Source: Nostoc sp. NOS(2021) (lineage in GTDB: Bacteria; Cyanobacteriota; Cyanobacteriia; Cyanobacteriales; Nostocaceae). From it: 60,382 bases of DNA. Below are positions 9,171 to 16,384 of the stretch, one piece after another. The stretch lies in the NCBI RefSeq assembly GCF_017115025.1, contig NZ_JABXKM010000126.1, forward strand, positions 1 through 60,382, in the 5' to 3' direction. Each line of letters opens with the position of its first letter. The stretch's first letter is position 1. The notes beneath the pieces are model-generated. The model saw only the letters and a list, made by a program, of their open reading frames with translations, had not been told where the DNA came from and did no database searches. The position numbers and the translations under genes were made by a program.

Positions 9171-9446
9171 TAATATGTCCGCTTAAAGACTTATTATTTA
9201 GGCTGACGCACACACGGAGACACGGAGAGATTTTAATGATAAATGATATGAAGGCTTGTTGCCGTGTCCATCACTAATAAGATAGATTTACATATACAGA
9301 TTATGGACACAAGATCACCTTCATTTCTCCTCTTCATAATAGGGGCGGTAGCGAAACGAATGGGAAATCTGTACTACCAAAAAAAGTGAGTGTCACAAAT
9401 AATTTCGCACGTTAAAGTGAGCAATTGGAGTTAAGGATGGATTTAT

Positions 9447-9941
9447 ATGCGCTTGCCAATCGCAATTAGTGCCATTTTAGTGGTGTCTTTGGGTTTGAAT
9501 GCACCTGTTATGCCTCAACCTCCTATACAGGTAGCGCAAACACCAACATTTACTAGTTCCACCTTTGAACAATTTAAGATTAATTACCGATTATGGAGAC
9601 AGCAAAGAATCTCTAATTATAGCTATGAATTCACTAGAAGTTGCAATTGTTTACCCAAAGCCACAGAACTAGTGATTATTCAAGTACGGAACGGTGTCAC
9701 AACTTCTATCACTTCTAAAGAGACTGGTAAACCAGTAGATGCACAATTGTTTCAAAAATACAATACTATTCCTAAACTCTTTAATATCATTAGAAATGCG
9801 CTCATTCGGAAAGCGGCAAATCTGACTGTACAATATGATCTGAGAATCGGCTACCCAACTCAAATTAACATTGATTATGATAGTCGAATAGCTGATGATG
9901 AAATCTTCTTCACAATAAAGAATCTGCAACAAATCAAGTAA
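9447..9941 (+). CDS. DUF6174 exported protein
   Basis: A 164-residue protein with an N-terminal signal peptide (hydrophobic residues about 4-20, likely cleaved after AQT or nearby). The mature part has the DUF6174 pattern: a Trp-rich start (YRLWRQQRISNYSYEF), the paired-cysteine motif RSCNCLP, a strand ending VRNGVTTSI, and the late IGYPTQINIDY. The family is small, secreted and of unknown function. The two close cysteines suggest a disulfide or metal site outside the cytoplasm. The spacer before it (9171-9446) contains no visible gene. Confidence 0.82.
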   Translation: MRLPIAISAILVVSLGLNAPVMPQPPIQVAQTPTFTSSTFEQFKINYRLWRQQRISNYSYEFTRSCNCLPKATELVIIQVRNGVTTSITSKETGKPVDAQLFQKYNTIPKLFNIIRNALIRKAANLTVQYDLRIGYPTQINIDYDSRIADDEIFFTIKNLQQIK

Positions 9942-10019
9942 ATATAGCTAACGAGAGCATTCATATATAGCGGTTCTCAATTGCATAGAATACAGCGCAT
10001 TCGTAGGGAACATTGCTCA

Positions 10020-10185
10020 TTGGTGTCAACTTAACCTGAAAGCCAGTAAGCAAGAATGTTTTGAGACATTACCTCATTTACCTCGTACCTCGTTCCCAGT
10101 CTCAGACTGGGAATGCCCCTCATTGGGGCTGCCGCCTCCCTTACTTGCGGCAGAGCAGCATTTCCCAACCCTGGCTGGAAACAAG
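10020..10185 (+). repeat. Long palindromic spacer repeat (copy 1)
   Basis: This repeat contains a perfect 10-bp stem palindrome (TTCCCAGTCT/AGACTGGGAA at 10093-10113), then cccctcattggggc and a gcatttcc...ggaaa tail. The same ordered blocks recur in direct orientation at about 11515-11672, so the segment carrying two small membrane-protein genes is flanked by related repeats. No coding potential is seen. Confidence 0.8.
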
Positions 10186-10221
10186 GGTTATGGTTGTAAT
10201 TGCCCGACCTAAATTTAATTA

Positions 10222-10494
10222 CTACAATCCTTGAAAAAGGTCATTAATTGAACTTATACTCTGTTTAATTTGTTCTGTCAGAGAAATTCTTAATAAGTCA
10301 AGGGTTTCGGCTGAAAGATTGAGTAATCCCAAAGCATATAATAGGCTCGAAATACCAATAAATAGAGCCAGAAATCTCCCAAAACAACCGGGATTAATTT
10401 CAAGAAAACCTAATTTAGATTGCCCGATGACAGCAATCGTTATAAAAACAATCCCTGCTATTAAAAATGTGCTACTTGGAGTTAAATCTGTCAT
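10222..10494 (-). CDS. Small two-helix membrane protein, unknown
   Basis: A 90-residue frame with two hydrophobic helices (about residues 8-24 and 38-58) joined by a short loop containing LGFLEINPGCFGR, and an amphipathic C-terminal tail. The pattern fits a small inner-membrane protein, and the ATG start lies after a normal spacer. I do not recognise a family. Support is composition and length only. Confidence 0.5.
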   Translation of the reverse strand: MTDLTPSSTFLIAGIVFITIAVIGQSKLGFLEINPGCFGRFLALFIGISSLLYALGLLNLSAETLDLLRISLTEQIKQSISSINDLFQGL

Positions 10495-10994
10495 TTTCCG
10501 ATTAAGATGCCTCAGTAATTTTATTGTAGCTATTATTAGTTCAAATTTCTGCCCCAGCTATATGCAAAAACATAAAAATTTTGCAACTCCACATCCACCC
10601 ACCCCAATCTAATGAGGCTCTGGCTATTACAGTATCGGTGTTGGATCTCATCGTGTGCTATGATTTAGAAAGATATATTCTAATTTTGAAACCTATTGAG
10701 CGACAAATAGCGTTGATTGTCTCAATTGTGTATAAATCTTTCTATTTCGCTCAGATACCGAAGGACAAACCCAGATTCTGCAAGAAGCGAACTGACTCAT
10801 CCATCTCTGGTAGAAATCAGATATTCTTAAGTTGCAGCTGATTTAAACCTCAATTTTGGTTTTTACTATTTTGCTGAAACTATGCAGTGGTAAAACTCTC
10901 AGCATCAAAAAACCAAAATGTTATCACTCTTGTACTAGCTTTGATTTAGTTTATATATTAAACTACACTAAGACGAGAGGAATAGTGGGTTTTT
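10495..10994. other. Intergenic region without supported genes
   Basis: A 500-base A+T-rich spacer between divergent small membrane-protein genes. An 86-codon plus-strand frame at 10581-10841 lacks a ribosome binding site and family features. A purine-rich agacgagagg just before 10995 is a plausible ribosome binding site for the next gene. Confidence 0.5.
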
Positions 10995-11456
10995 ATGGAA
11001 AGCGTCCAAAATGTTAGTCAAGAGTTGAATGTAACAGGAGACACAGCACTAGAGCAATTACAACAGTCTACTCCCGAAGAGTTCAAAAAAGACATTTTCA
11101 AAAAACTCAGAGGTGGATTTTTTCTGGTACTGGGATATTTATTGTCACCACTATGTTGGTGGAATGACCTACTATTCAATCTGCCAATAGCTTATGGTTT
11201 TGGGTATGCATGTAGTTTACTTTCCCCAAAATTACTTCTACCTTGTTCAATTATCGGATACTGGCTTTCTAATATTGTGGGAATTCTCTTGATGCAATTC
11301 GGTTCTAAGGACATTTTTCAAAAAGAACCTCAAGAGCATAACCTCAAAAAAGAATTATTCACGGGTCTAATTTCTTCAACAGTTTATACTCTGTTGATTA
11401 TCCTATTGATCCAGTTGAAGATTCTCGATTCTCCCATTTTATTCTCCAACGGTTAA
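10995..11456 (+). CDS. Membrane protein of unknown function
   Basis: A 153-residue protein with an acidic, glutamine-rich N-terminal tail (about 1-35) and about four hydrophobic helices (about 38-53, 62-78, 82-104, 124-147). The region RGGFFLVLGYLLSPLCWW and the next helix pair are separated by charged loops, as in an integral inner-membrane protein. A purine-rich ribosome binding site (gacgagagg) precedes the ATG. I do not recognise the family. It is followed by a MITE-like element. Confidence 0.65.
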   Translation: MESVQNVSQELNVTGDTALEQLQQSTPEEFKKDIFKKLRGGFFLVLGYLLSPLCWWNDLLFNLPIAYGFGYACSLLSPKLLLPCSIIGYWLSNIVGILLMQFGSKDIFQKEPQEHNLKKELFTGLISSTVYTLLIILLIQLKILDSPILFSNG

Positions 11457-11490
11457 TTTAGTTGATCACGTTTTTACAAATGAATCGATT

Positions 11491-11723
11491 GTAGGGGCGC
11501 ACATCTGTGCATTTGCTCAACTTAATGTGAAAGTTAGTAAGGGAGAATGTCTTGAAACATTATCTTGTTCTCAGTCAGAGACTGGGAATACCCCTCATTG
11601 AGGCTCCGCCTCAAGACTTGCGGCAAGAGCCGCAATGAGCAGCATTTCCAGCCAGAGGCTGGAAAGGAGGTTTGAAAAGGGTTTTGGCTTAAGTTGAGAC
11701 GTATGACATCTGTGCGCCCCTAC
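11491..11723 (+). mobile_element. MITE-like element with GTAGGGGCGCACA ends
   Basis: A 233-base non-coding segment begins GTAGGGGCGCACA and ends TGTGCGCCCCTAC, a perfect 13-bp terminal inverted repeat. Inside lies copy 2 of the spacer repeat seen at 10020-10185, and inner inverted copies of caacttaa/ttaagttg. No target-site duplication is obvious. The structure is that of a non-autonomous transposable element that has captured, or is built from, palindromic repeats. Confidence 0.75.
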
Positions 11724-11753
11724 TATGTCGCAGATATTTAGTGAAAAAGAATC

Positions 11754-12563
11754 TCAATTTTTATCAAATTTTAAAATTTCACTTAAATTAAACAATTTTG
11801 GAGCCTCCTTACTTACAATTAATGGCAGCTTACCATTCCATTTTTCTATTGCTTGTCTTTGCAGGATTTCTGGAGTTAAACCATCACGTAATAATCTGTG
11901 CGCCTCAGCCTCTCCTTTGGCTAAATTAACTTTTGCCTCAGCCTCTTTTGTTGCTTTCAGCGCGATAAACTCTGCTTGTTTTGCTTCTTGTTCAGCAATC
12001 TGCTTCGCCTCCACCGCCTCACCAAATCGTTCTGAAAAATGGACATGAACTAGAGAAATATCATCAACTGCAACGTGATAGCTACCCAGTCGTGTGGACA
12101 ATGCATCATCTACTCCACCTTTGACTTCTCCTCGTTTAGTAATAATTTCTTCAGCAGTATACTTTGCCATTACTGCTTTTAGCACTTCTTCAACTGCTGG
12201 GTTAATAATCCGAATAACTACATCTTGTTCATCTCCAATTTCTTGAAAAATGGTATTTGCTTCCTGGGGAATAATATGCCAGTTGAGAGCTACATCAGTG
12301 AAAACATTTTGTAAATCTTTGGATGAAGCCTCAGCCGAAATTTCCTCTTTTTGGACTCGAATACTCAACTTTTTCACAGTATTGACTACAGGAATAATTA
12401 AGTGAAGTCCTTCTCCTAATATTTGGTTTTGGACTTCGCCAAATTTCATCAATACACCACGTTCTCCTGCACTTACAATCACACAAGGCGTGAGGAAGAG
12501 AGTTATCAAGAACAAAAGAGCAGTCAGTTTACCGGCACTGTTAAAAGTTGTATTTTTTGTCAT
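11754..12563 (-). CDS. SPFH/prohibitin-family membrane protein
   Basis: A 269-residue SPFH (band 7) protein. One N-terminal membrane helix (TALLFLITLFLTPCVIV) is followed by the SPFH core, with GERGVLMKFGEV and QNQILGEGLHLIIP near the start, then a long Ala/Glu-rich coiled coil (ERFGEAVEAKQIAEQEAKQAEFI). Prohibitin-like proteins form ring assemblies in the membrane and act as scaffolds, often with FtsH-type proteases. ATG 12563 places the helix at the N-terminus; a GTG at 12599 would add 12 residues. The product ends in LSEILKFDKN. Confidence 0.9.
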   Translation of the reverse strand: MTKNTTFNSAGKLTALLFLITLFLTPCVIVSAGERGVLMKFGEVQNQILGEGLHLIIPVVNTVKKLSIRVQKEEISAEASSKDLQNVFTDVALNWHIIPQEANTIFQEIGDEQDVVIRIINPAVEEVLKAVMAKYTAEEIITKRGEVKGGVDDALSTRLGSYHVAVDDISLVHVHFSERFGEAVEAKQIAEQEAKQAEFIALKATKEAEAKVNLAKGEAEAHRLLRDGLTPEILQRQAIEKWNGKLPLIVSKEAPKLFNLSEILKFDKN

Positions 12564-12744
12564 TTGTGTGAAACATGTATGCGTCTGGCATAGAGACACA
12601 TATTTAGGAGTTGTGGGCTTCTTCCTGTCATGCTCTTATAACTTTGGCTCTAAGTCAATTTTCATGTCACTCTAGCCAAGGTAACAAATAGCGCTTCTCG
12701 TTATTAAGTGCAACTTTATAGAGAATTGGTATTATAACTTATAC

Positions 12745-13755
12745 TTATAGATTACAAGACTGTGTTGAGTACAGTATAGTTTTTTCATTTAAACTCAACG
12801 AGCAAGACTTTTTTGAATTTTTTAGATACTTTTGTTCTAGTGTTGAACCTAATACTGGAATTATGCCAGGAGATATTCCTTCTGCTTCTTCACGCTGTTT
12901 AGTCTCTTTGTTAAAAACTCTTACAGTAGGGAGACCTAAATGCTGAGTAAATACTGTTAGCCTTTCGCCTACAGGAAAGGCTTGACGGCCATGCAAATGC
13001 GAATTTTTTATGATCGCAACACTGTTTGGCTCAAGAGAAATCGGAATTCTTAAATTATCTCGATAGCTTAATTCTTTAATCCTCATCATTCCACTTGAAA
13101 CAACATGATCGTTTGGCGGCATCTTAATCCACGAAGGATCGTGATAGTAAACTTCTAAAAAGTCCTTTTCACTAAATGAGAAAACCGGATGTTTTTGAGT
13201 TTCACCAGTAAACTGTATTAAGAATTTTGTCCTTTTCGGATCACAGAGAGCATCAAACTCTTCTTCATATTTCTCTGCCATCAAGTGGGCAATATAACTC
13301 ATGTCAACCACATAGTTTATACCTTGAGGACTTTTAGGTCTATGAAGATGTAAGATAGACAAAAACTTTTCTGTGTAGCAATATTCAAGACCGTCTGTAT
13401 GAGGCGGAAGAGCATTTTTGTCACGTTTAGCTACTGCATAGCTTTCTTCTCCCACCGTTGAAATTACAAAACGCGTTTGATAGTTGTTAATAACAGATTG
13501 CCAAGTATCCTTTAACTTAAACTCAATAGGCTCGCGAAACATTTGGGGATAAAACGCCCCTAAAATTCCATCAATGTATCTAATATCAAAGACGTCTTCA
13601 TTTTTTGAAGTAATGATAACACAAGGAAAATAGCTTAGTAAGCTTTTGATATTTTTAAATGTATCCTTTTCACACACATACCAGCTTTCCTTCACATAAA
13701 TTGTGTACAAGTTAGGATCTATTTCCTGAAATGGATAAATATCTGTTATTTCCAT
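12745..13755 (-). CDS. Fe(II)/2-oxoglutarate dioxygenase-like protein (TauD/TfdA type)
   Basis: A 336-residue protein that I read as a clavaminate-synthase-like, TauD-type oxygenase. The iron ligands are visible as His119-Thr-Asp121 (LPPHTDGLEYC) and a distal His255 followed by Arg257 (NSHLHGRQAF), the arginine being the usual 2-oxoglutarate anchor. Enzymes of this fold hydroxylate or desaturate small molecules. The substrate is unknown, and no biosynthetic partner is adjacent. The upstream gene on the same strand is a four-helix membrane protein 86 bases away. The last 30 residues (from about residue 306) are Ser/Lys-rich and likely disordered. Confidence 0.72.
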   Translation of the reverse strand: MEITDIYPFQEIDPNLYTIYVKESWYVCEKDTFKNIKSLLSYFPCVIITSKNEDVFDIRYIDGILGAFYPQMFREPIEFKLKDTWQSVINNYQTRFVISTVGEESYAVAKRDKNALPPHTDGLEYCYTEKFLSILHLHRPKSPQGINYVVDMSYIAHLMAEKYEEEFDALCDPKRTKFLIQFTGETQKHPVFSFSEKDFLEVYYHDPSWIKMPPNDHVVSSGMMRIKELSYRDNLRIPISLEPNSVAIIKNSHLHGRQAFPVGERLTVFTQHLGLPTVRVFNKETKQREEAEGISPGIIPVLGSTLEQKYLKNSKKSCSLSLNEKTILYSTQSCNL

Positions 13756-13841
13756 GTTCTGTTAAGATTTTATTATTTTTTTTAATGTATTAGCAAAGAA
13801 CTTATCCTTTGTCAGATTTCCTACTATCATCTATTAAATTT

Positions 13842-14516
13842 TTAAGAGTTGTTCATGGTTGACCAGTGCATTTCGTTAACTATTTTAGCAAGCTGACGCC
13901 ATAATAAGCCTAGAACAATAGCAAATAAAATAAATATAAAATGGTAAATATAAAGGTTATTATTTTGACAATGGGTAATACTATAAATCATACTAGATAT
14001 TCCCGAGCCAGCAGCTATTATGCAAAAAGTTGTTGGCAGTATTAATAGCTTTTTAACGAATTTGTCTTTAATCCACATAAATTCACGAAGTTGTTTTATT
14101 TTGTCGTATATATCTTGAGGAACCTGATAACTCTCCCATTCGCGAATACCACTTTCCCAGAATAAGAGCTGTTTTCCAAACATCGTGTTGATATTATCTT
14201 CAATAGCAACAATATATCTAGAAATTCTAGCCGTATAAATAAATTCAAGGTAATATTGAATAATAGCAAACCCACATATAAAGGGTATAAAGAGTGCAGT
14301 TGCTATTACGATAAATTCTTCACATTCATTATTTGTTTTTTGCTTCACCACTACATTAGCTATAGAAACTAAATTTGCACCAATTATTGCAAAACTAAAA
14401 TTTACAATATTGTTAATTAGAGACTGTTTATTAATAATTTCACTACGAAGAGTCCTGTACTCTTCTAACATAATTTTTGTATATTCAATCTTTTTTTCCA
14501 ACTCAGGATCTTGCAT
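13842..14516 (-). CDS. Four-helix membrane protein with long N-terminal helix, unknown
   Basis: A 224-residue protein. A charged helical N-terminus (about 1-32, KIEYTKIMLEEYRTLRSEI) leads into a membrane helix (about 34-57), a second one (about 66-90), a long soluble helical segment containing FWESGIREWES, and a final hydrophobic pair (about 156-178 and 187-207). The layout resembles two-plus-two helix membrane proteins found as effectors in bacterial conflict systems, but I see no diagnostic motif, so this is only a possibility. It lies upstream of the oxygenase on the same strand and may share its transcript. Confidence 0.6.
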   Translation of the reverse strand: MQDPELEKKIEYTKIMLEEYRTLRSEIINKQSLINNIVNFSFAIIGANLVSIANVVVKQKTNNECEEFIVIATALFIPFICGFAIIQYYLEFIYTARISRYIVAIEDNINTMFGKQLLFWESGIREWESYQVPQDIYDKIKQLREFMWIKDKFVKKLLILPTTFCIIAAGSGISSMIYSITHCQNNNLYIYHFIFILFAIVLGLLWRQLAKIVNEMHWSTMNNS

Positions 14517-14826
14517 GAAAACTACTTCCTCTAAAAGCTCTTACCTAATTCATCTTTTAATTTCTATCAAAATTATCAATATCACAACCTGGGTATTTTA
14601 GTATACTTCCACATAGATAATATTTAATAACTCGTGGCTCGGAATCGGCGCAACGGAGTGGCTCTTGTAGGCTAGTTTATCTAGTTGTCTCAAGGACTAA
14701 TCTTTCTGCTATGTACATTTTTCTCACTAGTGGTTGTCCCTTGTGTGCCTAACAACAGGCTCAACAAGATTTTAGCTGAGTTAATATTAAGATAAAACTT
14801 TTGTTCGTAGTGAGCGATTTATCGCT
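14517..14826. other. Spacer downstream of truncated gene
   Basis: I see no gene in these 310 bases. I looked for the missing C-terminal part of the ADP-ribosylglycohydrolase in this direction and found no related reading frame. A small palindrome, GAGCGAT-tt-ATCGCTC, lies at 14812-14827 exactly at the truncation point. Confidence 0.5.
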
Positions 14827-14973
14827 CTATTTTGTATCGTCGGTATAGCTGCCAGGAATGAGTCGAAAACGCGGATGTTCAACGTATCGACTCAAATCGT
14901 TGTTAACGATCATCTCGTCAGCATATTCAAAACCTGCGCCGTAGGCATCTGCAATCGCTAACTCTAGCAGCAT
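14827..14973 (-). pseudogene. ADP-ribosylglycohydrolase (DraG-like), truncated to N-terminus
   Basis: A 48-codon frame opens with ATG 14973 and reads like the first quarter of an ADP-ribosylglycohydrolase: LAIADAYGAGFEYADE, then IPGSYTDDT at residues 39-47. The TDDT block is the family's metal-binding motif, normally followed by methionine and about 200 further residues. Here TAG follows one codon later, inside a GAGCGAT/ATCGCTC palindrome. The rest of the enzyme is missing from the flanking 300 bases. It lies 7 bases downstream of the Nudix ADP-ribose pyrophosphatase stop, a functionally sensible pairing because removal of ADP-ribose would feed that enzyme. I infer a decayed operon. Confidence 0.72.
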
Positions 14974-14980
14974 AAGGGTA

Positions 14981-15529
14981 CTAAACTAAAAACGGACGCG
15001 CCAGAAAAAAGCTAGAAACTGATTTAGCATCTACCGGCTCTCCTTCCAGAATAGCTTTCTCTAATTCTTCGGGAGTCAAAAACACAGTTTCGATATCCTC
15101 GTCTGCATCTTGTGGTGGTGGTGTCTCCAGCTTTTCCAAATCTCGCGCCAGAAACGCATAAATAATTTCATCAGAATAGCCGGGAGCTAGGAAAAATTCG
15201 CCTAGTTTATCCCATTTTTGGGCACTATAGCCCGTTTCTTCTTCAATTTCCCGCTGTATTGTCTCTAAGGGATCTTCATTTGGTTCCACAGTTCCCGCCG
15301 GAAATTCTAATATCCGTCCCTGAATTGCAAAACGGTACTGGCGCACGAGTACAAGTTTACCCTCTGGCGTCACTGGCACAGCTAGGGCACCACCAGGGTG
15401 ACGAATACATTCCCATTCTCCTTCCGATTTATTCGGCAAACGCAAGCGATTTACTTCAAAATCAAACTTGCGTCCTTTATAAAACAAGCGTTGTTTCAGC
15501 AGTTGTGGTAATTCTCTACCTAATGGCAT
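14981..15529 (-). CDS. Nudix hydrolase, ADP-ribose pyrophosphatase type
   Basis: A 182-residue Nudix hydrolase with an exact Nudix box at residues 79-100: Gly79, Glu85, and R93-E-I-E-E-E-T-G100. The N-terminal strand region and the RQYRFAIQGRILEFPAG run before the box are characteristic of ADP-ribose pyrophosphatases, which split ADP-ribose to AMP and ribose 5-phosphate. The truncated glycohydrolase directly downstream supports an ADP-ribose connection. It is preceded by folK on the same strand, about 70 bases away. Confidence 0.92.
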   Translation of the reverse strand: MPLGRELPQLLKQRLFYKGRKFDFEVNRLRLPNKSEGEWECIRHPGGALAVPVTPEGKLVLVRQYRFAIQGRILEFPAGTVEPNEDPLETIQREIEEETGYSAQKWDKLGEFFLAPGYSDEIIYAFLARDLEKLETPPPQDADEDIETVFLTPEELEKAILEGEPVDAKSVSSFFLARPFLV

Positions 15530-15597
15530 AGTAAAATCTGATTATCTGTGAATACAGAGGTGAAATCAGTGTTCTTCTGCGTTTAAGGATGGTATTT

Positions 15598-16188
15598 TTA
15601 ATTGCCCATCAATAAATGTACACCAGAACAGTCTACATCTATCAGCAGTTCTTTAATAACACACCCAGAAACTGGTTCTATCCAATCTGAGGCAATTTCT
15701 GCCAGTGGTACTAACACAAAGGCCCGATCCCGCATTCGTGGATGAGGAATCTGGAGGTTTGGTGTATCGATAATAAAGTCATCATATAATAACAAATCCA
15801 AATCCAGGATTCGTGGCCCCCAGCGTTCCTGACGCACACGCCCAAATTTTTGTTCAATTCCTAACAAAATTTCTAATAACTGCTGGGCTGTGATTTCTAC
15901 CTGCAATGTGACGCAGCCATTTAGGTAATCTGGCTGTGGTGGCCCCACGGCTTTGGTTTGGTACCAATTGGATCTGGCTTCTAAGAGAATACCTGGCGTT
16001 TGGGCTAAAGTCTCTATAGCTGCTTCTAAAATTGTCAGTGAATCGCCGATATTACTACCAAAGGCAACGGCGCTTCGTCTGAGCTTTGCTTCGGCGTAGC
16101 CAGCCCCAGGCATCGCACTCTCCTTAAGTAAGCTGTTTTCGGGCTGTCTTTGCGGATACTTCGCTGCACCTCTTTCAGAAAATGTCAA
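15598..16188 (-). CDS. folK: 2-amino-4-hydroxy-6-hydroxymethyldihydropteridine pyrophosphokinase
   Basis: HPPK transfers pyrophosphate from ATP to the pterin in folate synthesis. The family signatures are present: AVAFGSNIGDS near the start of the fold and RQERWGPRILDLDLLLYDD in the centre, plus IPHPRMRDRAFVLVPL. The conserved fold begins only at about residue 39. The preceding residues are encoded by repeat DNA: 16093-16115 matches 58854-58876 at 21 of 23 positions. The real start is therefore uncertain. ATG 16113 lies inside the repeat, and GTG/TTG codons nearer the fold are possible. The longest frame is given here. Confidence 0.9.
   Translation of the reverse strand: MTFSERGAAKYPQRQPENSLLKESAMPGAGYAEAKLRRSAVAFGSNIGDSLTILEAAIETLAQTPGILLEARSNWYQTKAVGPPQPDYLNGCVTLQVEITAQQLLEILLGIEQKFGRVRQERWGPRILDLDLLLYDDFIIDTPNLQIPHPRMRDRAFVLVPLAEIASDWIEPVSGCVIKELLIDVDCSGVHLLMGN
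16093..16115 (+). repeat. Dispersed GGCGTAGCCAGCC repeat in the folK 5' end
   Basis: The 23-base block ggcgtagccagcc..aggcatcg is also present, with two differences, in the spacer at 58854-58876. Here it is read in frame at the N-terminus of the pterin pyrophosphokinase, encoding Met-Pro-Gly-Ala-Gly-Tyr-Ala on the minus strand. Confidence 0.8.
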
Positions 16189-16384
16189 TAGTTTTTATAT
16201 TTCCAAAAATTATGAGAATTGCAGTAGTTTTACAACACTCAATTAACTAAATCTAAAAAACATTATTTTCTGGTGAATTTAGTTAATTATTTATAGGATA
16301 CTATACTAACACCAAAGGTGGTGCTATAACCCCAAAGCTGATTGATGGTGGTTATATAGTTACTACTTTGAGCGAGGTACTGAC

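Noticed and set aside
10581-10841. 86-codon plus-strand frame
   Set aside because: No plausible start signal, no hydrophobic or domain pattern, and it lies in an A+T-rich spacer.
12745-16188. Reading the 12.7-16.2 kb genes as one defence island
   Set aside because: The oxygenase, four-helix protein, Nudix enzyme and folK show different spacing and known housekeeping roles; only the ADP-ribose pair is supported as a unit.
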